Positions 43,418-51,935 of a stretch of 64,000 nucleotides of DNA are shown here, piece by piece; the stretch's first letter is position 1; each line of letters starts with the position of its first letter. Made by a program: the position numbers and the translations under genes. The stretch is from positions 372,001 through 436,000 of the forward strand of contig NZ_JAAGNZ010000002.1 of NCBI RefSeq assembly GCF_010747415.1, written 5' to 3'. The notes beneath the pieces are model-generated. The model saw only the letters and a list, made by a program, of their open reading frames with translations, made no database searches and had not been told where the DNA came from. This stretch comes from Spirosoma agri. GTDB lineage: Bacteria; Bacteroidota; Bacteroidia; Cytophagales; Spirosomataceae.

Positions 43418-45172
43418 ATGGCTTATTTCAACGATATAAAAGCAGGTATCCGAACCACGCTGAAAGGACTAAGTCTGACGTTCCGTCACATACGGAATGC
43501 AACCCAGCGCCGAACGCCCCAGGGCATTGCTGATGCGACCTATTTTGATCAGCAGAATGGCCTCGTTACACTCCAGTACCCCCACGAGCAGCTTCCTATT
43601 CCGGATAATGGCCGTTATCGGCTCCGTAATGAGATCGACGATTGCATTGTTTGTGACAAATGCGCAAAAATATGCCCCGTAGACTGCATTACGATCGATG
43701 CCATTAAGGCAACAGAAGAAGTTGGCCGAGCATCGGATGGGTCACCCATTCGGTTGTATGCGGCCAAGTTTGACATCGATATGGCCAAGTGCTGCTATTG
43801 TGGTTTGTGCACGGTAGTTTGCCCAACGGAATGCCTGACGATGGACAAGAAGTTCGACTACAGTGAGTTTGAACTGGGGAAACTGACGTATGAGTTCGCT
43901 ACCCTGACCCCCGAAGTCGCCGACGAAAAACGGTCATTGTATGAGCAGTTTCTTCGGGAAAAAGAAGAGCATAAGGCCGCTCAGGCTGCGGCAAAGGCTG
44001 CGGCTCAGCCTACGATAGACAGCTCGGACGTTGCGAGTCCGGCGGCTAAACCCAGACCCGCGTTTCGACCAACTTCCAAACCTGCCGCAACTACACCACC
44101 TGCCGAGCCGGCTAATTCCGAAGGTTCATCGATCGAGCACCCATTGACGGATGCTACGCCGGAGGAAATGCAACAGATTGCGCAGGGCGGGTTAGAAACA
44201 GTAAAAAAACCAGTATTTCGACCGACGAAAAAACCGGTTGTCCCAACCAATGTTCCCGTAGAGGCACGTAAAGACGTGCTGGAACAAGGGTCAGCTGATG
44301 TGGAGAAACCGGTGGATGATACACCAAAACCTAAGGCGGCTCCCGGCGGCTTCCGGCCAACGATGAAGCCGCCAAAACCTGCCAGTAGTGAACCTGCCGG
44401 GCAACCTACCGATCCAGATGCTCCTGAAGTTGCCAAGCCTAAACCGGCCTTTCGTCCGACGATGAAGCCACCACAGCTGTCAACAGAGGAACCCGCCATA
44501 ACCTCCGAGCCTCCACTTAACAGCGAAACTTCTGCGCCAGCAGCAACCACTCGTCCGGCATTTCGTCCGACAATGAAGCCCAAATCGGCTCTGTCCGCTG
44601 CTGAATCTGCTACGGAATCAACAGCCGATGACGCAAAGGAACCTCAGGAAGCGCCCGTTTTGGAGATTCCTAAACCGAAACCCGCTTTCCGCCCGACTAT
44701 GAAACCGAAAACGGTTTCGACGAGCACACCCTCACCCGCCGACGAAAGCGAAACTAATACGGATAAGAAGGGTAATGAAATTCCTGTGTTGGCGGAAGTT
44801 GACCCTGTCGTCTCAGGTTCTCCGCCAAGCATAGAACCTAAGGCTACTCAGTCTGCTACGGCTGTAGATTCAGATAAACCAGAAGTCCGTACGGATGCGG
44901 TAGATAGCCAAACGCTTGCACCGCCAGCAGTTGAAGTGCCCACACCAAAACCAGTGGGCGGTTTTCGGCCAACCATGAAGCCTAAGCCGGTTCCCGTTGC
45001 TACTGAGCCTGCGGAACCAGCCATGGAACCGTCAACAGCCGAGGAGGCAGGAGAATCTCCGGAAACGCTCATTGCGGAAGCGCCTAAGCCAAAACCCGCC
45101 TTTCGACCAACTATGAAGCCGAAAGTGGTTCCGCCAAACCCGCCGTCGGACGACGAGTTACCATCAGCCTAA
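43418..45172 (+). CDS. nuoI: NADH-quinone oxidoreductase subunit I with a long FRPTMKP-repeat tail
   Basis: 584 aa, against 150-200 aa for usual NuoI. Residues about 1-185 are a standard subunit of the complex I peripheral arm: two 4Fe-4S ferredoxin motifs, CIVCDKCAKICP (Cys 76, 79, 82, 86) and CCYCGLCTVVCP (Cys 125, 128, 131, 135). From about residue 190 to the end the protein is low-complexity, rich in Pro, Ala, Glu and Thr. It contains eight copies of a motif close to KPAFRPTMKP spaced 30-75 residues apart. The tail is in frame with no stop and codon use like the core, so it appears translated. Function of the tail is unknown. nuoJ follows after 19 bp. Confidence 0.9.
   Translation: MAYFNDIKAGIRTTLKGLSLTFRHIRNATQRRTPQGIADATYFDQQNGLVTLQYPHEQLPIPDNGRYRLRNEIDDCIVCDKCAKICPVDCITIDAIKATEEVGRASDGSPIRLYAAKFDIDMAKCCYCGLCTVVCPTECLTMDKKFDYSEFELGKLTYEFATLTPEVADEKRSLYEQFLREKEEHKAAQAAAKAAAQPTIDSSDVASPAAKPRPAFRPTSKPAATTPPAEPANSEGSSIEHPLTDATPEEMQQIAQGGLETVKKPVFRPTKKPVVPTNVPVEARKDVLEQGSADVEKPVDDTPKPKAAPGGFRPTMKPPKPASSEPAGQPTDPDAPEVAKPKPAFRPTMKPPQLSTEEPAITSEPPLNSETSAPAATTRPAFRPTMKPKSALSAAESATESTADDAKEPQEAPVLEIPKPKPAFRPTMKPKTVSTSTPSPADESETNTDKKGNEIPVLAEVDPVVSGSPPSIEPKATQSATAVDSDKPEVRTDAVDSQTLAPPAVEVPTPKPVGGFRPTMKPKPVPVATEPAEPAMEPSTAEEAGESPETLIAEAPKPKPAFRPTMKPKVVPPNPPSDDELPSA
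44050..45125 (+). repeat. Eight dispersed coding repeats of the FRPTMKP motif
   Basis: Motif instances near 44060, 44214, 44350, 44447, 44557, 44684, 44955 and 45094 encode variants of P-A-F-R-P-T-M-K-P, separated by acidic, variable spacers. Third-position differences show the array is not a recent duplication. Confidence 0.85.
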
Positions 45173-45191
45173 TCAGAAAACAGACAAAGTA

Positions 45192-45734
45192 GTGGTTCAA
45201 CTAGCTTTTTATGGATTTTCCGCTCTGACCTTAGGCGGAGCACTGGCTGTGTTACTGACCCGTAACGTACTGTATGCTGCCTTTTTTCTTTTGTTAACCC
45301 TGTTGGGAGCCGCCGGCTTATTCGTGTTAGCCAGCGCTGATTTTCTGGCAGTGGCGCAAATCATGATTTATGTAGGGGGCGTATTGGTACTGGTTATTTT
45401 CGGGATTATGCTCACGCACAAAGCACCCTCACCCGTCGATACGACCAGCCAGTTGCCGAACAGCATTCCTGCGCTGAATCGGGCCGGGGCTTATTCCTGG
45501 CTAATTGCGTTGGTTGTGGCTGGAGCTTTGTTCATCGCTTTGTATACCCTGCTGGCACGGGCCAATTTTACGCTGTTGACTCGACCGATCGGTTGGCAGA
45601 CGACGGTCAATACGGTTGGTAAACAGCTCATGACCGAGTATGTGTTGCCCTTTGAAATCGTTGGAATTCTATTGCTGGCTGCGCTGGTCGGTGCTACGTA
45701 CCTTGCCGCTCCGCTGGGACGGAGACGCAAATGA
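45192..45734 (+). CDS. nuoJ: NADH-quinone oxidoreductase subunit J
   Basis: 180 aa from GTG 45192. Five membrane helices: LAFYGFSALTLGGALAVLLT, VLYAAFFLLLTLLGAAGLFVLASADFLAVAQIMIYVGGVLV (long, split), then two more with EYVLPFEIVGILLLAALVGATYLA at the end. YVGGVLVLVIFGIML with the pi-bulge region is the NuoJ hallmark. Membrane arm of complex I. The operon ends here: no nuoK, nuoL or other subunit follows, because the next genes are on the other strand. The remaining nuo genes must lie elsewhere in the genome. Confidence 0.92.
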   Translation: MVQLAFYGFSALTLGGALAVLLTRNVLYAAFFLLLTLLGAAGLFVLASADFLAVAQIMIYVGGVLVLVIFGIMLTHKAPSPVDTTSQLPNSIPALNRAGAYSWLIALVVAGALFIALYTLLARANFTLLTRPIGWQTTVNTVGKQLMTEYVLPFEIVGILLLAALVGATYLAAPLGRRRK

Positions 45735-45751
45735 GGGGATGAACGAAAAAT

Positions 45752-45777
45752 GGGTAATTCGTAGTTGGGAATTACCC
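45752..45777. terminator. Hairpin between convergent nuoJ and TPM genes
   Basis: GGGTAATTC and GAATTACCC form a 9-bp stem with an 8-nt loop in the gap of two convergent genes. Confidence 0.55.
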
Positions 45778-45826
45778 GATTCTACCAATTACCTATTTCC
45801 CTGTTATCGATGCTATCGATCTAGAC

Positions 45827-46690
45827 TTAGTAATCTCCGCCAGCTCCACCGCCACCAAAGCTACCGCCACCAAATCCGCCGAAGCCGCCACCACTACTAC
45901 CACCGCCACCGCTCCAGCCTCCTCCGCCAGAGTTACCCCAGCCTGACGTTGGGAAAAAGACCGGTGGAAAGAAACCTCCGCCACGATTACTGCCACTGCT
46001 ACCACCACCGCTCCGACGCGAGATAAAGATGATAATAACGAAGATCACAATTCCCCAGATCAGGAACTGACCCCAGCCATCACCATCGGCCTGAGCCGGA
46101 TCGGCTTTGTATTCGCCATTGGCCCGCTTGATGATTTCCGTCGTTGCTGCATCAAGACCCTGATAATACTGTTCCTGCTTGAACGCTGGCGCTATGATGT
46201 TGGTAATAATCCGTTTCGCAATGGCGTCAGGAATGGCTCCCTCAAGGCCGTAGCCGGGTGCGATGAAGACCTTGCGCGTCTGCGTTGCCCAGGCAATCAC
46301 CATCCCGTTATTTTTTCCCTGCTGTCCTACACCCCACTTTCGGCCAACCTGAAAGGCGAAATCGCCGATAGGATACGGCTCGGTCGTTTTGACAATGACA
46401 ATTGTGATCTGCGTCGATGTCGAATCGTTATACGTTCGTAGTTTTTGTTCAAGCTGGCTTTTTTCGTTGCTGCTCAGGATGCCCGCAAAGTCATTAACTA
46501 ATCGGGGTGGGTTTGGCTTGTTCGGTATAACGTTATTCGGATTGCTGGGGTCGTCAGTTGCCGAATCCTGTGCCCGTAAATTGCCCGGAACGGCAAGGAA
46601 CAGCAGCAGAATTACCAGTCCAATCGTTTTAATCGTTTGGTATAAAAAGGTGGGTACATTCACGGAAGTGTCAGTCAAACGAAATTTCAT
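45827..46690 (-). CDS. TPM-domain membrane protein with Gly-rich tail (YgcG-like)
   Basis: 287 aa from ATG 46690. The same frame stays open further upstream, but that part overlaps the neighbouring gene and has no family resemblance. Signal peptide or first helix (IGLVILLLFLAVPGNLRAQ), TPM domain (about 60-175: LVNDFAGILSSNEKSQLEQKL, STSTQITIVIVKTTEPYPIGDFAFQ, VFIAPGYGLEGAIPDAIAKRI), one membrane helix (FLIWGIVIFVIIIFIS) and a C-terminal tail of more than 60 residues that is mostly Gly/Ser with GGFGG-type runs. TPM proteins have been linked to membrane or photosystem maintenance; the molecular role is unclear. The start overlaps the upstream TPM gene by 20 bp. Confidence 0.85.
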   Translation of the reverse strand: MKFRLTDTSVNVPTFLYQTIKTIGLVILLLFLAVPGNLRAQDSATDDPSNPNNVIPNKPNPPRLVNDFAGILSSNEKSQLEQKLRTYNDSTSTQITIVIVKTTEPYPIGDFAFQVGRKWGVGQQGKNNGMVIAWATQTRKVFIAPGYGLEGAIPDAIAKRIITNIIAPAFKQEQYYQGLDAATTEIIKRANGEYKADPAQADGDGWGQFLIWGIVIFVIIIFISRRSGGGSSGSNRGGGFFPPVFFPTSGWGNSGGGGWSGGGGSSGGGFGGFGGGSFGGGGAGGDY

Positions 46691-47105
46691 CGGCGAGTTC
46701 GTTAGTGTCGGTTGCGCCGTCGTACGGAAAGTACTGCTGGAGTTGCTGGCCCGCTTTTTCAATGCCCAGGCGTAAGCCGTCGGCGTAATGCCCGGTCGAG
46801 AAGTGGCCACGGAGCAATGTTTTCGTAGTCTCCCAGAAATCAGCAGGAACTTTGGCATTGATCCCTTTATCGCCTACTACCGCGAATTTCCGGTCAGCAT
46901 GGGCAAGATAAAACAGGACGCCGTTTTGCAGTTTAGTCTTGTGCATACCTAACTGCGCAAATACCTCAATGGCCCGCTGAACGGGATCGGCGGTGGCACA
47001 GTGCCGCTCGACATGGACCCGAATTTCACCCGATGTCGCTTTTTCAGCCTGTCGAATGGCATCCACAATACGTTGCTGGTCTTCGGAAGTGAACGGGTTC
47101 GTCAT
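46671..47105 (-). CDS. Small TPM-domain protein
   Basis: 144 aa without signal peptide. The single TPM domain occupies almost the whole length: FTSEDQQRIVDAIRQAEKATSGEIRVHVE, FAQLGMHKTKLQNGVLFYLAHADRKFAVVGDKGI and HYADGLRLGIEKAGQQL. Cytosolic-looking, in contrast to its neighbour. The trio LemA / small TPM / membrane TPM in one direction is a recurrent gene order in Bacteroidota. The C-terminal 20 bp overlap the membrane TPM gene start. A hairpin with complex stem lies between it and lemA. Confidence 0.87.
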   Translation of the reverse strand: MTNPFTSEDQQRIVDAIRQAEKATSGEIRVHVERHCATADPVQRAIEVFAQLGMHKTKLQNGVLFYLAHADRKFAVVGDKGINAKVPADFWETTKTLLRGHFSTGHYADGLRLGIEKAGQQLQQYFPYDGATDTNELADEISFD

Positions 47106-47130
47106 AGCGGGGAAGTTACAGCCTTATGAA

Positions 47131-47179
47131 ATTGACTAGTTATAAAGCCTCAACAAGCAGGACTTTACAACTAGTCAAT
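47131..47179. repeat. Inverted repeat between lemA and the small TPM gene
   Basis: ATTGACTAGTT (47131-47141) and AACTAGTCAAT (47169-47179), continued inward by TAAAG/CTTTA after one mismatch. Possible processing or terminator site within the operon. Confidence 0.6.
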
Positions 47180-47195
47180 AAATATACTTTATGCC

Positions 47196-47777
47196 TTAAA
47201 ACTGAACCGTAGGTGCGTTCTGCGCTGCCTGCGACGCTTCGAAGAATCCTTTGACCGGGAAGCCGAAAATACCGGCGAAGATATTGTTCGGGAATGACCG
47301 TACGGACTGATTATAGGTCTTCACGGAGCCATTAAAGTCGTTTCGCGCGACAGAAATACGATTTTCTGTTCCCTCCAATTGGGCTTGTAACTCTGAGAAG
47401 TTCTGGTTTGCCTTTAGGTTCGGGTAACTTTCTGCTACCGCCAACAGTCTAGACAACGAACCACTCAATTGATCCTGCGCGGCCTGGAACTTCTTGATAT
47501 TTTCGGGAGTCAGTTGGTCGGCGTTCAGGTTTATTCCTGTTGCGTTGGCCCGCGCCTGAATGACGGCCGTTAATGTGCTCTTCTCGAAATTAGCAGCTCC
47601 CTGAACTGTCCGAACCAGGTTTGGAATCAGGTCGGCCCGACGTTGATACTGCGTCTGAACCTGCGCCCATTTCTCCTGTACGTTCGTATCGTTCTGAACA
47701 AGGCCGTTGTACGAACTACAGCCATACATGCCCAAAATCAGGGCAAGAACCACCACAATAATTAATGTTTTTGACAT
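47196..47777 (-). CDS. LemA family protein
   Basis: 193 aa from ATG 47777, which opens the membrane segment MSKTLIIVVVLALILGMYGCSS. A lipobox-like Cys follows, so it may be a lipoprotein. Then comes the long helical LemA domain: NDTNVQEKWAQVQTQYQRRADLIPNLVRTVQGAA, LLAVAESYPNLKANQNFSELQAQLEGTENRISVARNDFN and SFPNNIFAGIFGF. N-terminally anchored with the helical bundle outside the cytosol. Biochemical function is not established. First gene of the lemA-TPM-TPM operon. Confidence 0.92.
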   Translation of the reverse strand: MSKTLIIVVVLALILGMYGCSSYNGLVQNDTNVQEKWAQVQTQYQRRADLIPNLVRTVQGAANFEKSTLTAVIQARANATGINLNADQLTPENIKKFQAAQDQLSGSLSRLLAVAESYPNLKANQNFSELQAQLEGTENRISVARNDFNGSVKTYNQSVRSFPNNIFAGIFGFPVKGFFEASQAAQNAPTVQF

Positions 47778-47852
47778 GTCTGTTAAGATGGGAAAAGTTG
47801 TTGCTGGGTCAAAGATGAACAAAACCCACTACACTGTAACCTGAAATATACG

Positions 47853-49316
47853 TCAACGGTTTTTTTCTTCTGTTATCCATTTGTCTGGGCTGATGACTGG
47901 TAAAGGGTAGGTTTCACCAAGAATCACACCGTATTGCGCCTGCTCACTCGGCGACAAATTGTAGACCGCGTGTACGTTCGCGGATGGAACGGTTGCCAGT
48001 TCAGGAAGCCAGTGCTTCACGAATTCACCCTGCTCGTCATAACGCTTTGCCTGGCTATATACGTTGAACCAGCGATCGGGACGGGGATCATTTCCGACGC
48101 CGGCAACATAGTTCCAATTGCCCCAATTGCTGCAAGGATCATAGTCGATGAGCAGGCTTTCAAAATAAGCGGCACCCCATGTCCAGAGAATACCGAGGTC
48201 ATGGGCCAGAAAACTGGCGACATTCTGCCGACCCCGGTTGGACATGAAACCGGTGGTGTTCAACTCGCGCATGTTGGCATCAATAAATGGAATGCCGGTT
48301 TTTCCTTCAGCCCATCGTCTGAACAGTGCCGGATCACGAACCCAGGTTTTGGCCAGATTTTGCTGAATGCCGCTGGGCTTAAAGAGCCGAGTTCCGTAAC
48401 GAAGCCCGACAAAACGGAAGAAATCGCGCCACATCAGTTCGAATATCAGCCAATAGGTCGAGTCGTTTTTGACGCGCTCCACTTCAAATCGACTGATCTC
48501 GTGATAGATAAACCTGGGCGATAAACAGCCCAAGGCGAGCCAGGCCGAAAATTTGGACGAATAATCCTCACCTAGGAGACCGTTACGGGTTTCTTTATAC
48601 GTTTTGATCAATTCATTTTCCCAGATGTATCGCTGTAGTCGCTCCAGACCGGCCGTTTCTCCGCCGGTAAAGCGAATGGCGGTCGAACTGGCTGACTGCT
48701 TTGATTGCGTGATCTCCTCGTCCGAAAAACCGAGTTCGGCTAGGGTGGGCAACTCTCCGGCATCAACGCTATGAACAGGCTGAACCGTCTGGGGCGTAGG
48801 GATCAGTTGTCTGACGTTTGTGTACGTTTCAACCTCATGACGAAACTTGGTGAAGCTATTCGGTAACCGCGAAACCCAGAACGGCAAATCGCGAACGTGA
48901 TACAGCGTCGATACCCAGAACAGGTCAAGATCGATATTGAGCGGTTTCAGCCGCTTGCTCAGGTCCGACTCGGTATCCGTCTCGTCCTCTGTCACTTCCT
49001 TACTGGCGTAAATAGCGTCGGCTTCACTATCTTCGGCCAGTTGAGCCAGAATCTTCGCCGAATGGCCGACTCGTATGATCAGATCAGCTCCTCTGGCTTG
49101 TAGCGATTTGCGCAGGTCAGCTACGGCCTCAAGCAGGAACGTAGTACGGAATGTGCCGGTTTTTCGAAAACCCAGTTCCGGCAATTCGTCAAACCAACGA
49201 GGTTCGAAAACAAAGACCGGCAGCACCTCATCGGCGGTAGCAACCGCTTGCGCGAATCCTTCATTATCGTGCAGGCGCAGATCGTTACGGAACCAGTATA
49301 AAATACGTTTAGGCAT
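47853..49316 (-). CDS. DASH-type cryptochrome/photolyase
   Basis: 487 aa from ATG 49316 (an in-frame upstream start adds nine non-conserved residues). N-terminal antenna-binding domain opens RILYWFRNDLRLHDNEGF. The FAD-binding C-terminal domain has WLALGCLSPRFIYHEI, ELMWRDFFRFVGLRYG, GIPFIDANMRELNTTGFMSNRGRQNVASFLAHDLG and NWGNWNYVAGVGNDPRPDRWFNVYSQAKRYD. The last block is diagnostic of the DASH subgroup, which repairs pyrimidine dimers chiefly in single-stranded DNA under blue light. Cytosolic. Alone; 30 bp from lemA on one side and the DUF547 gene on the other. Confidence 0.94.
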   Translation of the reverse strand: MPKRILYWFRNDLRLHDNEGFAQAVATADEVLPVFVFEPRWFDELPELGFRKTGTFRTTFLLEAVADLRKSLQARGADLIIRVGHSAKILAQLAEDSEADAIYASKEVTEDETDTESDLSKRLKPLNIDLDLFWVSTLYHVRDLPFWVSRLPNSFTKFRHEVETYTNVRQLIPTPQTVQPVHSVDAGELPTLAELGFSDEEITQSKQSASSTAIRFTGGETAGLERLQRYIWENELIKTYKETRNGLLGEDYSSKFSAWLALGCLSPRFIYHEISRFEVERVKNDSTYWLIFELMWRDFFRFVGLRYGTRLFKPSGIQQNLAKTWVRDPALFRRWAEGKTGIPFIDANMRELNTTGFMSNRGRQNVASFLAHDLGILWTWGAAYFESLLIDYDPCSNWGNWNYVAGVGNDPRPDRWFNVYSQAKRYDEQGEFVKHWLPELATVPSANVHAVYNLSPSEQAQYGVILGETYPLPVISPDKWITEEKNR

Positions 49317-49425
49317 GGCAAGTAGCAGTAGGCATAGGTCCAATAAACAGAAAACAACGTAAGGTCAATACAGTTCAGGCCAGGTGTCATAAACTGCTTT
49401 TGCGACTTCCTCAACGGGCCACGCG

Positions 49426-50232
49426 TTACTGTTCGTTGAGCGCCCAGTTGTAATCCAGGTACGAGATAGGGGTATCCTTATTAATTTTGGTCTTGGAATA
49501 CTGATTGACCCAGTAATCAACTGACTTGTTGTTTTCCTTCCAGTCGCCCTTGTACCAGTCAAAGTATTTAGACAAACTGGCCTTTTGGGGAGTAATCGCA
49601 TTTTTAGCCGGGTTATTTAGGAAATCACTTCCCTGGTCGTCCAGTTGAGCAATGAGCTTGTCGGCGGTATACGCTTCGGTCCGTAACCGGGGACACGACC
49701 GGGCGGCACACACCAGCGCAAAGTGAATACGTGGTTCGTTGAATTTCTTGCGGAGTATGCTATGTTCGATGTTATCGAGGCTCATTTCTTCATCACCAAT
49801 TTTAAAAAACTTACTGGCCCAGGGCGTCGTGACGAAGGGAATCTGGATCTTGGAGCCAATGTCCTTAATGCTGGCAATTGGATAATGTTTCAGGACCAGT
49901 TGAATCGTATAGGCATTATACGCGTTGATCCAGTACGCCATTTGCTCATTTTTGCTCCATTTGTCGGTTGGCGGGTTCTTACTGATCAAGTCGAGGTACT
50001 TTTGCAGCTCTTTCTCGTCACGTTTGAAGCCTTTGTAATTGACAAGCCCTCGTTCGTTTACGTACTTTTTCAGAAGTCGGTCATAGGCGCTATGGTCGAC
50101 CGGCACACTCAGCATCGATGAATTAAGGGGGGCTGTACTAATTTTTGGATCGGGTGTTGTCAATGCCGTTAATTCTACCAGCATGGACCCTATCAGCCCG
50201 ATTGCCACTACCGGAATCGTAGAACGTGTCAT
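49426..50232 (-). CDS. DUF547 domain protein
   Basis: 268 aa. Signal peptide with hydrophobic VVAIGLIGSMLVELTAL. The DUF547 domain covers about residues 70-240: LVNYKGFKRDEKELQKYLDLI, WSKNEQMAYWINAYNAYTIQLVLKHYP, SLDNIEHSILRKKFNEPRIHFALVCAARSCPRL and LSKYFDWYKGDWKENNKSVDYWV. The ALVCAARSCP stretch with its conserved Cys, and the WINAYNAYT motif, define the family. Distant resemblance to papain-like or transglutaminase folds has been suggested for such proteins; no activity is known. Exported. Divergent from the SDR gene with 87 bp between the starts. Confidence 0.9.
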   Translation of the reverse strand: MTRSTIPVVAIGLIGSMLVELTALTTPDPKISTAPLNSSMLSVPVDHSAYDRLLKKYVNERGLVNYKGFKRDEKELQKYLDLISKNPPTDKWSKNEQMAYWINAYNAYTIQLVLKHYPIASIKDIGSKIQIPFVTTPWASKFFKIGDEEMSLDNIEHSILRKKFNEPRIHFALVCAARSCPRLRTEAYTADKLIAQLDDQGSDFLNNPAKNAITPQKASLSKYFDWYKGDWKENNKSVDYWVNQYSKTKINKDTPISYLDYNWALNEQ

Positions 50233-50319
50233 GAATTTTTCGTTTGTTTACGAAACATACGCATGTACGTTCCAAATGGTTTAACTGCCAATTGGCAGAC
50301 TAACAGACAACCCAACACG

Positions 50320-51108
50320 ATGAATCTTGATTTAACCGGAAAAACGGCCCTCGTTGGCGGTAGCACACAGGGAATTGGCCGCGCATCGGCTATCGAACTG
50401 GCTTTGCTGGGTGCCTCTATTGTTCTCATTGCCAGAAATGAAGAGACCCTCAAAACGACAGTAGCCGATCTGGATACGACAAAAGGGCAAACCCACCGTT
50501 ATCTGGTCGCCGATTTTAGCCAGCCGGGAGCCGTTGCTACCGCTATCGCAGATCATTTAGAAAAATTTCCTGACGTTCATATCCTCATCAACAATACGGG
50601 CGGTCCGGCGGGTGGTCCCCTGATTGACGCCAAACCGGACGAGTTTGTGACAACCTTTCATAATCATTTACTGAATAACCAGACCCTGGTTCAGGCGGTT
50701 GTTCCGGCCATGAAACGAGCGGGTTACGGGCGAATTGTAAACATCATTTCCACATCGGTTAAACAACCCATTCCGGGTCTGGGCGTGTCCAATACGATCC
50801 GGGGAGCGGTGGCGCAGTGGGCTAAAACGCTGTCGCTGGAAATTGCCCAGTTTGGTATTACGGTCAATAATGTGTTGCCCGGCTACACGCGTACAGCCCG
50901 TCTGGATGCTGTGTTGTCCATGCGCGCAACATCATCGGGCAAAACTGAAGAGGAAGTGGCGAAGCAGATGGAGAGCGAAATCCCGACAGGCCGTTTCACC
51001 ACCGCCGAAGAGGTCGCGGCTGCGGTAGCCTTTCTGTGTACGCCCGCAGCGGCATCGATCAATGGTATCAATGTACCGGTTGATGGCGGGAAGACGGGAA
51101 GTTTGTAA
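50320..51108 (+). CDS. Short-chain dehydrogenase/reductase lacking the usual catalytic Tyr
   Basis: 262 aa from ATG 50320 (an in-frame ATG at 50263 gives a tail with no resemblance). Rossmann start LTGKTALVGGSTQGIGRASAIELALLG, NNTGGPAGG in place of NNAG, and LPGYTRTARLDAVLS. At the catalytic site, where YxxxK is expected, the protein reads GVSNTIRGAVAQWAKTL after IISTSVKQ. The Ser is kept but Tyr/Lys become Asn/Arg. This SNxxR pattern marks a subgroup of FabG-like proteins whose reaction is not clear. NAD(P) binding is likely; reductase activity is doubtful. Confidence 0.85.
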   Translation: MNLDLTGKTALVGGSTQGIGRASAIELALLGASIVLIARNEETLKTTVADLDTTKGQTHRYLVADFSQPGAVATAIADHLEKFPDVHILINNTGGPAGGPLIDAKPDEFVTTFHNHLLNNQTLVQAVVPAMKRAGYGRIVNIISTSVKQPIPGLGVSNTIRGAVAQWAKTLSLEIAQFGITVNNVLPGYTRTARLDAVLSMRATSSGKTEEEVAKQMESEIPTGRFTTAEEVAAAVAFLCTPAAASINGINVPVDGGKTGSL

Positions 51109-51118
51109 ATCGCTTCGG

Positions 51119-51148
51119 GGTGTAGGATTTTCGTTTCGATCCTACACC
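51119..51148. terminator. Bidirectional hairpin between SDR and response regulator
   Basis: GGTGTAGGAT and ATCCTACACC form a perfect 10-bp stem with a 10-nt loop, ending exactly before the response-regulator stop. Confidence 0.75.
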
Positions 51149-51808
51149 TCAAACGAGGCTGTTTTTAAAGGCATAGGCTACCATACCCGCCGTATTTTTT
51201 GTGCCCGTTTTCTCGAGAATACGCAGCCGGTGACCTTCGACGGTACGTGGACTAAGGAAGATTTTCTCGCTGATTTCGTTGGTGGACAGCCCTTCGCAAA
51301 TGAGTACCAATACTTCTTTCTCGCGTTCTGATAGCAGAATTTTACTGTTATAAAACGGGTTTGCTGGTTTGGTAACAGTCGTTTTGTTGGTCATCTTCCG
51401 GAGCATCGCTTTCGAAACGAATTCGTTCAGATAAACGCCCTCGTCCATTACCTTTCGGATCGCTTTTTCTACCTCGCCCGCTTCGGCATCCTTGAGCAAA
51501 TAGCCGCTAACGCCTTTTTCGAGCAAATGAAGCACCATCCGATCTTCATCGTGCATGGTGAGTACAACAATCTTGATTAATGGATGATTTTCGCGGAGAT
51601 AGTCAGCGGTGGCGGTCCCGTCCATGACTGGCATTTGCAGATCGAGCAGTACGACATCGGGCATTTTACGGGAAATTTTGTCGATAAGCTCCCGGCCATT
51701 TCCGGCTTCGAGAATCAAGTCGAAATCATAAATCTGTCCCAGAATTGTAGCCAGTCCGACCCGGAATAACGTATGGTCGTCGCAAAGTGCCAGTTTAATT
51801 TTTCGCAT
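51149..51808 (-). CDS. NarL/LuxR-type response regulator
   Basis: 219 aa. The receiver domain has acidic pocket LCDDHTLF, phosphoacceptor Asp56 in VVLLDLQMPVMDG, Thr in VVLTMHDEDR and Lys106 in SGYLLKDAEA. A linker leads to the LuxR-type helix-turn-helix: LSEREKEVLVLICEGLSTNEISEKIFLSPRTVEGHRLRILEKTG. Cytosolic transcription factor activated by the histidine kinase encoded just upstream (127 bp gap). Regulon unknown. Confidence 0.95.
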   Translation of the reverse strand: MRKIKLALCDDHTLFRVGLATILGQIYDFDLILEAGNGRELIDKISRKMPDVVLLDLQMPVMDGTATADYLRENHPLIKIVVLTMHDEDRMVLHLLEKGVSGYLLKDAEAGEVEKAIRKVMDEGVYLNEFVSKAMLRKMTNKTTVTKPANPFYNSKILLSEREKEVLVLICEGLSTNEISEKIFLSPRTVEGHRLRILEKTGTKNTAGMVAYAFKNSLV

Positions 51809-51935
51809 GGGAGTGGGAGGTAAGGTGCTGTTTGGTACTATGTTGGTCTATTTGTCGTAGTTAGCGGGCACAACGCAAACAACCAAACGGTGAAATAAGT
51901 AAGCAAACAAACGAACAACTACACAGACAAGCAAA

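Noticed and set aside
44005..45072. Long minus-strand open frames opposite the nuoI tail
   Set aside because: Mirror of the Pro/Ala-rich repeats; the plus frame has the ferredoxin core and is continuous.
46691..46858. N-terminal extension of the membrane TPM protein
   Set aside because: Overlaps the upstream TPM gene in another frame and lacks family resemblance; ATG 46690 leads into a signal peptide.
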